A stretch of DNA of 36,518 nt from Chara braunii. Its lineage: Eukaryota > Streptophyta > Charophyceae > Charales > Characeae. The position numbers were made by a program, and so were the translations under genes. Below are positions 1 to 10,045 of the stretch, one piece after another (position 1 is the stretch's first letter; each line of letters starts with the position of its first letter). The notes under the pieces were generated by a model. That model was not told the DNA's origin. It ran no database searches and saw nothing but the letters and a program-made list of their open reading frames with translations. The stretch spans positions 238,300 to 274,817 of the forward strand of contig BFEA01000968.1 of the NCBI GenBank assembly GCA_003427395.1, given 5' to 3'.

Positions 1-87
<87 letters not shown>
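1..87. repeat. (AG)n microsatellite
   Basis: A pure AG dinucleotide run starts at the window edge, so its true length is unknown. It breaks into impure AGA/GAGA before unique sequence. Confidence 0.98.
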
Positions 88-91
<4 letters not shown>

Positions 92-1286
92 AGACAAGGA
101 TGAGGGTGATGACGTCGCAAAATACGTACCTGGCCTTGACAAAGGCCTGCATAGTCAACATATGCATATAATTACAATCAGACTTGCTTTCATTCACACT
201 TTACATGCATGCAAACAGTGGCGCAGCAAACTGGCGACATGCGGCCACTCAAAACTCAGAGATATGGCAACCCAGATACGAGTCCACTTCCAATGGCTAT
301 GGCGATATGACGCCCAAACAACTCTTTGTTCGCATACAATGGATCTCCCTGGATATCCCACACGCGTCTCTTTGAACAGTCCTACACACACACTGAACAA
401 CAACTACAGCTATGGCGACTATGGCCGCCACTATCCTATCGCTATGGCTAAACTTCGTCTTTCTGCCCACTTCGTCCTCGGGCTCACTGCAGACCTCCTT
501 GCACAAGTCGCAGTGGCAGCGCTTCCGCATGGCTGACGCAGGAATGAATGAATGGTTGGGCACTGCCTCTTGATTTATACTTCTGCAGCTCGTTGGTCTG
601 GCCTTTTCCCTCGGCCCATGATGCACACAGTCCCTCATGGTACTTGCTGGACTAGACTGGGACTGACTGGACTGCACCGTTGACTGCTTGGGGACTCACT
701 GCTAACCTACTGAGGTCGTACTGCAATCGTACTGCAGTTAGTCCACCACTTGGCTCACCAGTTGCCCACTTGCCGACCTTCTAGCAGATTATAGCTAAGA
801 CTTCTAGACTTCACTAAGACTTCTATTCGACAGACCTACAGATCAAACCCCTACGGACCTATGACAGCCTACCAGTTGCTTACGAATACGCAGGTCACAG
901 GTTTAACTCTCGGGGTCTACACAGGTACTGTGCGCGGTAGGGCAAGAACTAGGGATCGAGCCCTGGGATCTGCATCTGCTATTGTAAAAGGTGAAAATCA
1001 TTTCATAATTCGGTTCCACTATTGTTGTCAACTGAATGCATTGTCAATTCGTAAGTTGGTAATGGTTGCACGTATAATTCTGGACGTACATTGAAGCTCT
1101 GAAACACTAATGCTGAGGACAGCAAGAGTATGCTCCCATTGACAGTTTGATGCAGTGTTTTGATCCCCTATTGGTTAGTAGCGGTGCATTACTACTTTCT
1201 GGACAAGTGTTGGACTTTTTGGTTTTCTATGAGAATCTCGTAATCAGGGATTTGTCTTTGCGCACTTAACTTTTAGAAGTAAGTAT
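88..1286. other. No supportable gene
   Basis: Short overlapping ORFs occur in several frames on both strands around 160-680, but none has recognisable domains, a conserved duplicate or a preferred frame. The phrase 'gctatggcga' recurs loosely between 290 and 450. I see no RNA gene or mobile-element end here. Confidence 0.6.
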
Positions 1287-1288
1287 TG

Positions 1289-1322
<34 letters not shown>

Positions 1323-1360
1323 TAGTATTATTATTATTATTAGTATTACTATTATTATTG
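1287..1360. repeat. (TTA)n microsatellite, imperfect
   Basis: ATT/TTA trinucleotide repeats are interrupted by two ACTAGTATT-type variants. The poly-Leu and poly-Ile ORFs across it are artefacts of the repeat. Confidence 0.95.
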
Positions 1361-1704
1361 GTTGGTGTTTCACTATTAAAACATCATGAGGTAAGCAGGG
1401 GTCAAGAAGGGGAAGAGTGTGGAGCGCTGGAGAGGAGAGAGACATTATCACCGTGTGGTGATGCCTACCTCCTCCATCCTCCTCCATTCTTTTCCCTGTT
1501 TGATCATCTCATGTACCGATCTCTTCGAAACTATAACTTGTCTAATGATATATTCCTATAAAGGTCCAGACGTCCCATTGCGTGTATGATACGAGATCAA
1601 TGACAAGGCGATTGCGGGAGCTCTGCCGGAGTTCAGGAGGAAGTCTGGAGGCAGGGAACCATAAGGTACTCGTCGCCTATTCCTTTTTTCGTATCCCTTA
1701 CTGA

Positions 1705-1816
1705 CTACAACTCTCTATCAGACCGCATGTATGAGTGCATGTTATACCTCTTCTTGTTGGCTACAACTCTCTATCAGACCGCATGTATGAGTGCATGCTA
1801 TACCTCTTCTTGTTTT
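1705..1816. repeat. 56-bp tandem duplication
   Basis: A 56-bp unit beginning ctacaactctctatcag occurs at 1705-1760 and again at 1761-1816 with about one difference. It lies just 5' of a polypyrimidine tract ending in CAG and may be a duplicated piece of an intron. Confidence 0.9.
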
Positions 1817-1823
1817 TCTTCAG

Positions 1824-1921
1824 GAGTAAAACTTTCCGAAGAGGTGGATGAACGTATGACTAAAGTAAAAACCTTGCTTGATAGAAGAAAGGAACCTAGG
1901 AAGAACCGTGAAGTAACCTAG
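1824..1921 (+). CDS. Possible terminal exon with a basic C-terminus
   Basis: After a good 3' splice-site-like sequence (tgtttttcttcag at 1811-1823), an open frame encodes about 31 residues rich in Lys, Arg and Glu (EEVDERMTKVKTLLDRRKEP near its start) and ends at TAG 1919-1921. I could not find an upstream exon that joins in frame, because the nearest AG|GT candidate (about 1666) puts a TAA just before the junction. It ends immediately before the hairpin array. I do not recognise the family. It may be a chance ORF. Confidence 0.25.
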
Positions 1922-1978
1922 TCTGCCTCTCGTGGGGTCGTCACGCTGCCTATGTGAAATGACTAAGGCAAATAAAAG

Positions 1979-3258
1979 GGTACTCGCCGTGCGAAGTTAC
2001 CGTGCCATTCATCCGGCTAAAATAACGAATTGATGTAATGCCTACTTGATTTCGACGTTGGTGACAGGAGGTTGCCGTGCAGTTTTCTCATTACCTTACA
2101 AACTAGGTCTAGGAAGTGATCCGGTACCGTGAAGTACAGTCCTTCAGTTTAACAAAAGCAATTTGATCCGGTACTCCCGTGGGGTACACTTCTTCAACTT
2201 AACAAAAGCCCATTGATCCGGTACTCCCGTGGGGTACACTTCTTCAACTTAACAAAAGCCCATTGATCCGGTACTCCCGTGGGGTACACTTCTTCAATCA
2301 TTGTCAAAAGCAGAGTCAATCCGGTACTCTCGTAGGGTACGCGTTTTCAAATGCTAACAAAGGCAAAAGGTAGCAGGATGCTTCCGTGAGGCTCTCCTAT
2401 CACCAATCGAACCAGACTGGGGAGGGAATTTAATACTTCCGGGTGAATATACGAGCTCCTAAATATGGAACGATCCGTCCGACTCCCCGTGAGAGTTGAC
2501 ATACCTTTTGCTCATTTATGGTACATAGGACAGTTAGGGGTACTTCCGTGAAGTACACTCCTTCAATCTAACAAAAGCAATTTGATCCGGTACTTCCGTG
2601 GGGTACACTTCTTCAACTTAACAAAAGCCTATTGATCCGATACTCCCGTGGGGTATACTTCTTCAATTATTGACAAAAGCAGAGTCAATCCGGTACTCTT
2701 GTAGGGTACGTGTATTCAAAAGCTAACAAAGGCAAAAGATAGGAGGAGGCTTCCGTGAGGCTCTCCTATCACCAATCGAACCAGACTGGGAGAGAATTGA
2801 GTACTCCCGGGTGAATACACGACCTCCTAAATCTTGAACGATCCGTCCGACTCCCCGTGAGAGTCGACATACCTTTTGCTCATTTACGGTACATAGGACA
2901 GGTAGGGGTACTTCCGTGAAGTACACTCCTTCAGTCTAACAAAAACAATTTGATCTGGTACTCCCGTGGGGTACACTTCTTCAACTTAACAAAAGTCCAT
3001 TGATCCGGTACTCCCGTGGGGTACACTTCTTCAATCATTGACAAAAGCAGAGTCAATCCGATACTCTCGTAGGGTACGCGTCTTCAAAAGCTAACAAAGG
3101 CAAAAGGTAGCAGGAGGTTTCCGTGAGGCTCTCCTATCACCAATCGAACCAGACCGGGGAGAGAATTGAGTACTCCCGGGTGAGTACACAGGCTCCTAAA
3201 TCTGGAACGATCCGTCCGACTCCCCGTGAGAGTCGACATACGTTTTGCTCATTTAAGG
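1979..3258 (+). repeat. Tandem hairpin array with ~369-bp higher-order units
   Basis: The basic ~50-bp unit carries a 17-nt hairpin: GTACTCC-CGT-GGGGTAC at 2171, 2221 and 2271. Other members sit at 2324, 2540, 2590, 2640, 2693, 2908, 2958, 3008 and 3061, with related GACTCCC-CGT-GAGAGTC stems at 2481, 2849 and 3218. A second class is GTACTC-CCGGGT-GAGTAC at 3170. Units are grouped into a higher-order repeat whose landmark gtacataggacag recurs at 2521, 2889 and 3258. Stem bases change in matched pairs or to G.T wobbles while the CGT loop stays. All frames contain stops, so I read it as structured non-coding sequence, RNA or DNA. Strand is given as + because of the adjacent + ORF; this is inference. 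Confidence 0.85.
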
Positions 3259-3337
3259 TACATAGGACAGTTAGGTGAACTATCAGGGCAACTCAATCAA
3301 GAGTTGATTATTGATTTCCTATGCATCAAACTGATAG

Positions 3338-3655
3338 TAGGGTGACTCCCGGGTGGGTTGTCCTAACACTTGTTTGATTTGGAGGTCAACTAACGGAGGG
3401 AAGAAGTGAGGCGGCTATGTTTGAACAAGTAAAAGGATACTCCCGGGTTGAACAAGTAAAGGGATACTCCCGGGTGAGTAACCTTACGACTGGTAGCAGG
3501 GTGGCTTCCGGGTGGGTTGTCCTAACACTTGTTTGATTTGGAGGTCAACTAACGGAGGGAAGGAGTGAGGCGGCTATGTTTGAACAAGTAAAGGGATACT
3601 CCCGGGTTGAACAAGTAAAGGGATAATCCCGGGTGAGTAACCTTACGACTTGTTC
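3338..3655 (+). repeat. 159-bp tandem duplication with CCGGGT hairpins
   Basis: Two copies offset by 159 bp (tagggtgactccc at 3338, cagggtggcttcc at 3497) share the segment cctaacacttgtttgatttg and several 'gggatactcccgggt' phrases. Just upstream an 8-bp inverted pair, ACTATCAG near 3275 and CTGATAGT near 3331, could close a larger fold. It continues the hairpin array with a different unit. Confidence 0.85.
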
Positions 3656-4297
3656 AGGGTATGATTAATGGACCATATAAATAAGTACTAACGATCCACT
3701 TGATTAATATTAAAGCATGACATGGGAGGCTTTTGTGGGGTCATCCTATTGCTTGTTTGAACTTATCCTAACGGGTCTAATGAGATACTCAAGCAAGAGG
3801 AGGATCTGGTGTTTGCCTGAGTCCGTTAACATAACCGCAACTTGTCTGACTCTAAGTAAGGAGTAGGGTGGCTCCCGTAGGGTCATCCTATTACACTTTA
3901 AAGGAAAGGCTGAGCTCTGAATCAAGTAGTAATAGGAGGCTTCCGTGAAGACCGCCTATTACTAACTTTGATTCAGAATTGACACTTGGAGTTAGAATGT
4001 TCCTGAATATTGGATCAAGTGTTGAGATGGTTCAACATAGGTCTTCTAACTACCCTGCTTAACTAATAAAATGATACTCCCGGGTGAGTTATTCGAGCAC
4101 TTATACTAGATTGCATGAACTGCTTGATTGTATGAGGACTGCATGAACTCTGAGCGGTGACTGAGTGCTCCCGTGGGGCGACTCGACTACTCTTCTGACT
4201 AACGGAATGTTTGGAATGGATCAAGTAGTGAAAGATTCCCGGGTGAATCGACCTACTACTTGCATATGTCAGGACAAGAAGAAAAGGAAAAGAAAAA
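3656..4297 (+). repeat. Degenerate tail of the hairpin array
   Basis: More hairpins in the same style appear without a clean period. At 3930-3965 CTTC-CGT-GAAG is enclosed by AATAGG and CCTATT arms. At 4163-4184 GCTCC-CGT-GGGGC is enclosed by GAGT and ACTC. Near 4228 GATTC-CCGGGT-GAATC occurs. A purine-rich run (gaagaaaaggaaaagaaaaa) then leads into the ATG at 4298. Confidence 0.65.
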
Positions 4298-4558
4298 ATG
4301 AGTGCTCCATCGGGAGCGACTCCAAAGGTCCCTAAAAAGGAACGCAGGAAAAAGACGAACACGGCGGGTAAAAGAAATCGGAGAAAGAAGATACCCCGTA
4401 TAGCCGCAACTCATCGGAGAATTCGCCACTGGCTTGAGTTGATCTCGGCCAGACTATCGCGTAAAGCACCAAAGAGTGTGCTTATCCGCGATAAAGAAAC
4501 TGCAAGGACTGAAAGTAAGGAAAAATGTGAGTTCCTTAAAGGACAACTTAGGACATAG
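4298..4558 (+). CDS. Small, very basic protein of unknown function
   Basis: An 86-codon ATG ORF follows an A-rich leader (aaaaaATG). Residues 9-35 are packed with Lys and Arg (KKERRKK, KRNRRKK), like a nuclear-localisation or nucleic-acid-binding tail. The rest (about 36-86) is Leu/Arg/Glu rich and could be helical. There is no signal peptide or membrane segment. Codons 2-9 themselves form a hairpin of the upstream array's kind (GCTCC-ATCG-GGAGC inside GAGT/ACTC), so the start region appears to derive from, or be controlled by, that array. I recognise no family. It may be a real short gene linked to the array or a chance ORF; only composition and position support it. Confidence 0.4.
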   Translation: MSAPSGATPKVPKKERRKKTNTAGKRNRRKKIPRIAATHRRIRHWLELISARLSRKAPKSVLIRDKETARTESKEKCEFLKGQLRT

Positions 4559-5500
4559 GCAGGAAACTCCTTGAAATAAAAGGAGGAGTGACAGACGACT
4601 CAGGATGGATAGAAACTAGGGGTGAGACTTTGGGATGTTGATCCCAAAGCTTACAAGCCAGATCTAAGGACTTGACCCTTAGATATCAATATGTGGGAAG
4701 TCAAGTAGGATGTTGAATCCTTGTTGACCTGTGTGTGTGCAGGTCTTTGCTTTGGTCTACTGCAATTGAAGGAGAAGTTCTACATAAAGGACTCAATTTT
4801 CTGTTATCACTCGATAACAGGTCGGTCGTTGCCGATTCAACTTTTCTGCTTTGGCTTGATACCTACATCTAAAATCAAACCCTGTGGTCAATAAAACTAT
4901 CACTTGTGGTCGTTGCCTAAATGGTCCTGGTCACTTTCAATGGTCCTTTGAATAAATGTAAGGGGGTTGGGCTTGCATCTCAGGAAAGATAGAGCTGTCA
5001 TGCATGGTTTTGGGAGTGAGGGAGTTGTCATGCATAGTTTGGGGAGTGAGGGACAATGTCAAAGGTTGATGGATGACGCCGTTAGTGCATGGCATGTGAA
5101 CTGTCTTTGCATTATGTTGTGCATGTCTGTTTTGTTCGTGAGTTTGGGATTGAACTGGGCCTGATCTGGTGAAGAGTTTGGACACTCAACACTTGTGAAA
5201 GTGGGAAGGGTTCCCAGCGGTAATACCTCGCTATTCATAATCAAGTCTTATATACTATCTGATGATCAGTCATACGTTGAGTGAGATAGATTATCTCGGT
5301 AGTGACAAGGTTTTGATACGTTAATCATAGAGGTCAGAAGGAGAAAATGTTTTGAGAACAAAAACGGAAATAAGACGACCGTCTCAAAGTTCGACCTAAG
5401 TATCTAACGGGTCAGTCCTAGGCGTCTTACCGCGCATACCCCATTGCATGCTACAGTGATCGAGCAAACGCCATCGGCCGACCTACCTGTACTCAGGCAT
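4559..5500. other. Non-coding stretch with poly(A)-signal-like words
   Basis: No convincing ORF. CAATAAAA at about 4889 and GAATAAATG near 4951 could be polyadenylation signals for the upstream ORF. At 4997-5052 a short phrase (tgcatggttttgggagtgaggg) is repeated with small changes. I see nothing else. Confidence 0.5.
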
Positions 5501-5509
5501 GTAAAAGCC

Positions 5510-5612
5510 TTCGCACGTGGGCCGGTAGCTCAACAGGGATACACCTACCTGAGGGTGGTGACAGCCCCTCGGGTAGAGGTAAGTTGAACCTCGCGCCGCC
5601 CGACCTGTCGCA
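5510..5612 (+). other. Structured GC-rich patch, possibly tRNA-like/SINE-derived
   Basis: TAGCTCAACAGG at 5526-5537 matches a pol III A-box pattern. It is followed by an 11-bp stem (CTACC-T-GAGGG at 5545-5555 with CCCTC-G-GGTAG at 5566-5576, one T.G pair, 10-nt loop) and then gttgaacctcg, a weak B-box resemblance. It does not fold as a normal tRNA. A tRNA-derived SINE head or another structured RNA is possible. Confidence 0.3.
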
Positions 5613-5746
5613 GAGCGTCGTGAGAGGTATAGCACGCGCGCACGGTTGGAGTGGTGACTAGTTGTTTCTTTGAAAATAAATCCTGCGTGACACGACCGTG
5701 AGGTTCAGCGCTCCCAGCGGGGTGCGGGACCGCCGCGCGACGCTGT

Positions 5747-6181
5747 GTGGAACGTTCGGCGCCAACAATTTGCCATATTCATACTCATTCTGGATTTGGT
5801 GATGACGAAGTTTGGCTTTCTGCCCAGTGGGCTAAAGGGGGACTCGTCTCCAATGAGCATTACACATCAAAACGACTTCTTCTTCCACTGAGCCGAAAAT
5901 TAGTAGGACATGAATCTTTTTCGGTTTTGAGCGGAGACCCCCATCTTACGGTTTTATATCATTCTTCTAGTGACAGTAATTTGTGTTGGGAGCTTCCTGT
6001 TGCCTTGGCAATGATGTTTTATCCAAATAGGGGAGTAAGGCCGATGGGCCTACTGGCCACTGCTTGTGCCACTACTGATCTCTGCGCACCCAAATTCAAT
6101 GAGGTAATGGGTGTTGCTCGGGAGAGGGTTGACTTGACCCGTTCTTGGGGATTGGAGGAAAACGATTGCCTTTGGACGTAA
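5747..6181 (+). pseudogene. Unrecognised protein-like ORF, frameshifted near its end
   Basis: The open frame gives about 144 residues from a GTG; the first ATG-initiated part is shorter, so this may be an internal exon. The sequence is of balanced, globular-looking composition (for example GFGDDEVWLSAQWAKGG near the start and LLATACATTDLCAPKFNEV later). I recognise no family. The last segment (ENDCLW) matches a second, longer copy just downstream (GENDDLFLEGIYCVLNDES), and comparison shows a small indel at about 6175 that brings the stop early here. I read it as a decayed exon or gene fragment. Confidence 0.4.
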
Positions 6182-6421
6182 TTTATTGTCTGTTGAAAGA
6201 TGAGAGCAAATTGCACTGTAATGAACATCAATGATGTACAGACTGTCAAAGTCTCTGACAGACTAAGTACAACAGTCATACCAATGTCACATAGAAGACA
6301 CTACGGCATTGGAGAAAACGACGATCTTTTTCTGGAAGGAATTTATTGCGTGCTGAATGATGAGAGTCAACTGTACTGTGATGAATAGCAATGATGTACA
6401 GGCTGTCTAAGTCTCTGACAG
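6151..6421 (+). repeat. Tandem copies of a ~111-bp coding-like segment
   Basis: Copy 1 is 6151-6261 and copy 2 is 6308-6421, both ending gtctctgacag. Copy 2 is open through GENDDLFLEGIYCVLNDES to a stop at 6388. Copy 1 encodes a similar string only if the indel near 6175 is allowed for, so the repeat unit looks protein-coding in origin. Confidence 0.75.
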
Positions 6422-6668
6422 CGCATAAATCTGGTCGAAGTTACTAAGGAGCCGGTGCACTTGCCAGCGGGAAGGCTGCGAAAGGCTGTGTTCGTTGGGG
6501 TGGACGGTTTCTCGTCCTGAGGAGGTAATAGCATTTCAAGATATACTCTGTACCCTTTTTGCCCTGAGATGATTGCCTCCATCGATTTCTCAAAAAGTAG
6601 TGGTATGAGAACTGTGATGGTCACTTGGCGCATGAGGGCTTTGGTTAGAGGGAATTTTAATGACGAAT

Positions 6669-6967
6669 CGCCATGACTTTTCTTAGACTGCGCAATTGTC
6701 CTTTCACTTGCGGAAGTCCTTGATGAGCTACCTGGACGTTTCTGTTTAGTATCTGGAAGTTTTTGTTTGCTGATAATGCTCGGAAGGTGTTAGTCCTAAG
6801 GAGTTGGGGGACAGGCAACCGCCATGACTTTTTTTGGACCGCGCAATTGTCCTTTCACTTGCGGAAGTCCTTGATGGGCTACCTGGACGTTTTTGTTTGC
6901 TACCTGGAAGTTTCTGTTTGCTGATAATGCTCGGAAGGTGTTAGTCCTAAGGAGTTGGGGGACAAGC
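6669..6967. repeat. 151-bp tandem duplication
   Basis: Two copies (6669-6819 and 6820-6967) begin cgccatgact and end gagttgggggaca, with a few substitutions and small internal differences. No coding signal is shared by both. Confidence 0.9.
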
Positions 6968-6989
6968 ATATCAGCTAAGGACCAAAGAA

Positions 6990-7757
6990 ATTGTGAATGC
7001 AATTTAAATCGACGAGACCTAGAATGATTGGGGCAAGGGTTGCCTGACCGACATCCTCTCCCTGCACTCCAGGGAAGCCTCCATGTGGCTGTGTGTTCCT
7101 GTGCAAAGATTTGAGGGGCAAGGGTTGCCTGACCGGCATCCTCTCCCTGCACTCCAGGGAAGCCTCCATGTGGTTGTATGTTCCTGTGCAAAGATCAGAA
7201 AAACTAAACAAGCTTGTCGAGGAGGGTTTCTCTTCCGAGCTGGGTTCTGCATATTTCATGATTCGGAGGGTGTGGCAATGCCGCAATTACCTGTTGGGGC
7301 AAACCATGCAGCGCACATTTAGGACAACTTTGAAAATGTATGCATAACATGTCTACCGTCTCCAGCCTTCGTTGGTTTTTTATTTTTTCTATCGGTCTGG
7401 TGAGCTCGAACGGACAGCTTGGCACGGTTGCAGGGCTGCACCACTGGTTACCACGGTCGGTGAGCTAGCAATGTTCTGAACCGAGGCGTTTTTCTGAGAG
7501 CAGAGTTGTAAACGGTTAGTCTTGTCGTTGTGATGTGAATGCAATTTAAACCGAAGAAACCTAGAATGATCGGGAGAATGTTGCTTGGCCGGCATCATTT
7601 CCCTGCGCTTCGGAGCAGCCTTAATGTAACTCTATGTTCCTGCTTGTCGAGGTGGCTTTCTCTTCCGAGCAGGGCTTTGCATATTTCATGATCCGGAGGG
7701 TGTGGTGAAGCCGCAATTACCTGTTGGGGCAGACCATGCAGTGTACATTTTGGGAGA
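6990..7757. repeat. Nested segmental duplication
   Basis: The segment at about 6990-7330 recurs, diverged, at 7534-7757 (shared gtgaatgcaatttaaa and cttgtcgagg...gcatatttcatgat). Inside the first copy an 85-bp unit starting ggggcaagggttgcctgacc is itself doubled (7030-7114 and 7115-7199). ORFs here sit on the repeats in several frames and are not supported as genes. Confidence 0.85.
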
Positions 7758-8404
7758 GGTTTCCTGAGAGGTTTCCTTAACCGTTGCCTGTGTTGTTTAT
7801 TCAATCTCAATGTAGTGTCTTTTCCTAGGTGCGAACTACAAAGTCCGGTCTTCAAAATTGTTCTGCTGTAATGTCTTGTATTATGCTTCTCTTTATTTGT
7901 GGGTGGGTGGGTTCTTTTTAGCTGAGCTGTACGCTAGAGGGTTCACCCTCCCTCACGCTTGTGTGTTGGAAGTATCATGTCGATGGAGTCTACGGTCGAA
8001 ATGGTGCGGATGTGTGATCTCCAGTAATGAAACGTGAATGTTGCGAGAAGGTTATGGATTTGCGTGTAAAGCTGATACCTGGGAGATGATGATTTCCATC
8101 TTTCCCCGAATGATTGATGCTGATTCAAGCGAGTGCCTCTTTGTGAAGCCAGTGAATCTGATCCCTCCTTTCGGCTTTACAGCGGTACATCGCTATATGT
8201 CACCATATGTGCGGCCCCCAAACGACTCAGCTTCTTTTCTTTCAGTCCGACAAGAATGTAGTCTGAGGTCGACGACCGGTAATATGGCCCAGTAGGTGCG
8301 TCTGAAATAGACTTGTTTCAACGTCTCCGATTTATCGAGTAAATGCTGCATGATCCTTACCCCGGGCGCATTCACGATATTCTAGATGGTCAGTAGTTGT
8401 TACA
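7758..8404. other. No supportable gene
   Basis: Only short ORFs on either strand. I see no repeats, motifs or RNA gene. Confidence 0.55.
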
Positions 8405-8545
8405 GTCTACGACTTCACACGGGCCTCCACAGGCCCGACACACCGGTTCAGGGGTACCCAGGCCGGTCTCGCCAAAGACCAAGACTTTTTCTCCCGGTAG
8501 GCCCTATTAGGCCACCGGTTGGACTTATTGTCCACGACATTCTGA
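8405..8545. other. Cluster of strong short hairpins
   Basis: Consecutive inverted repeats: CGGGCCT-CCAC-AGGCCCG at 8420-8437, a GGGTACCC palindrome flanked by CCGG/CCGG, then CCGGT and GGCC arms around ctatta, then TGGAC-TTATT-GTCCA. Composition is GC-rich compared with its flanks. The role is unknown. Confidence 0.6.
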
Positions 8546-8952
8546 TCTTGTTCCATGACATTTTGGACTACCATATCGGTGACCTACTAGATTCTATCTC
8601 AGTGACATCTGGCGCTGCCTACACCTCCCACCTCCTGCGTCTCTTCTCCCACCTTTCATCTGTGTATGGTTGTACGGGGCCTGAGCATCGTCTGTGATTG
8701 GCTCAGACCCCACCATCTCACGATTGTTTGTGTGTTGAGTGATATTTGTATGAGTTCAATCTATGTAAGTCAGACGATTTCTCGGACTTCCGCTGTATAC
8801 ACGCTCATCCTATATTGGTTGATCTTTGGTTCTGCTCACACTTGTTGAAGTATTCACTAGTATGCAACAGTAGTGCCCTGTTGATGTGCTAGAGCAGTTG
8901 TGTCCTGTGTTGCAGCTAGGCGGAGGCAGAAAGGAGTAACCTGGCTAACCTG
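8546..8952. other. No supportable gene
   Basis: No ORF of interest. A tgtgttgcag at about 8905-8915 resembles a 3' splice site shortly before the Gag-like fragment. Confidence 0.5.
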
Positions 8953-9564
8953 ATGTTGACCATGATGAAGGGGGTAATGTGGAACAATACGATGTTGACA
9001 GTGCAGATACACGAGGGCAGACAGCTGAGACAGACTCAGCAGAAAGACGCTGCAGACTTAACAGACGTTGTTCGCGCTGCCGCCACACATCAACAACAAC
9101 AGTAACAGTTGTTGAACACCACCACCACACGCTTCAACAACATCGAGGCTAAGCTCTCGACAGCGCCAGGCTGCACGATAGACACGGCGAAGCAGCTCGG
9201 GGAGCGCATCGACCATGTCGTCACTATTATCGGCAAACTAGGTGATTTCACTAGTCCGGCCACAAGCAACAGCACGGTGGCCGCCATCAAGACGGACATC
9301 ACCAAACTGCAGCCAAGACCGGACGCCGCTACAAAGGCATACAAGATGCCACGCTTCAACATCGGCAAGTTTGACGACTACAACAAGACGAACACCTTGA
9401 CATGGTGGCAAAGCTTCCTCACCGAAGCATCCTGCCACACTGTACCGGCTGAAGACATGATGAAAGCGCTCTACCTCCAACTCATTGGAGGAGCGCAGGC
9501 ATGGATGAACCATACCACGGCCAATCTGAAATGCATCCACACGCTTCAACAGCATCGAGGCTAA
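8953..9564 (+). pseudogene. gag: Retrotransposon Gag N-terminal fragment, copy 1
   Basis: From ATG 8953 the frame encodes a Gln-rich helical N-terminus, a TAA at 9103-9105 (fitting CAA to TAA), then a coiled-coil-like stretch (FNNIEAKLS, AAIKTDITKLQ). It continues into a conserved block (MPRFNIGKFDDYNKT, TWWQSFL, KALYLQLIGGAQAWMNH) that looks like the start of a retrotransposon Gag/capsid domain. From memory it resembles charophyte-alga Gag proteins. It ends within ten codons of the junction with copy 2, because the 412-bp duplication shifts frame. No protease, RT or LTR is visible nearby, so this is an isolated fragment. Confidence 0.7.
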
Positions 9565-9951
9565 GCTCTCGACAGTGCCAGGCTGCACGACAGATACGGC
9601 GAAGCAGCTCGGGGAGCGCATCGACCATGTCGTCACTATTATCGGCGAACTAGGTGACTTCACTGGTCCGGCCACAAGCAGCAGCACGGTGGCCGCCATC
9701 AAGACGGACATCACCAAACTGCAGTCAAGACCGGACGCCGCTACAAAGGCATACAAGATGCCACGCTTCAACATCGGCAAGTTTGACAACTACAACAAGA
9801 CGGACGCCTTGACATGGTGCCAAAGCTTCCTCACCGAAGCATCCTGCCACACTATACCGGCTGAAGACATGATAAAAGCGCTCTACCTCCAACTCATTGG
9901 AGGAGCGCAGGCATGGATGAACCATACCGCGGCCAATCTGAAATGCATCTC
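9536..9951 (+). pseudogene. gag: Retrotransposon Gag N-terminal fragment, copy 2
   Basis: This is a tandem copy of 9127-9538, offset by 412 bp, covering RFNSIEAKLS to the GGAQAWMNH block in another frame. It differs by scattered substitutions (for example FDDYNKTN to FDNYNKTD, WWQSF to WCQSF), so the duplication is not very recent. After NLKC it runs straight into a CTT/CTC-rich simple sequence, so the rest of Gag is missing. Confidence 0.7.
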
Positions 9952-10045
9952 CATCTTTCTCCTATCCATTTTGATCTTCCTCTTCTCCATCTCCATCTTC
10001 CTCTTCTTCATCTTCATCTCCCTCTTCATCTTCTTCAGACTTCCT
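9945..10045. repeat. Pyrimidine-rich low-complexity tract
   Basis: Irregular TCTTCC/TCCATC repeats encode an artefactual Ile/Phe/Leu/Ser string after the Gag fragment. Confidence 0.85.

Noticed and set aside
1266-1561. ORFs of poly-Leu or poly-Ile on both strands
   Set aside because: They are translations of the (TTA)n microsatellite.
2165-2320. Regularly spaced ~50-bp repeats resembling a CRISPR array
   Set aside because: The units are contiguous direct repeats with no unique spacers, the genome is eukaryotic, and no cas genes are present.
7019-7286. Three overlapping minus-strand ORFs with an internal repeat
   Set aside because: They simply translate the 85-bp tandem duplication, and no frame is favoured.
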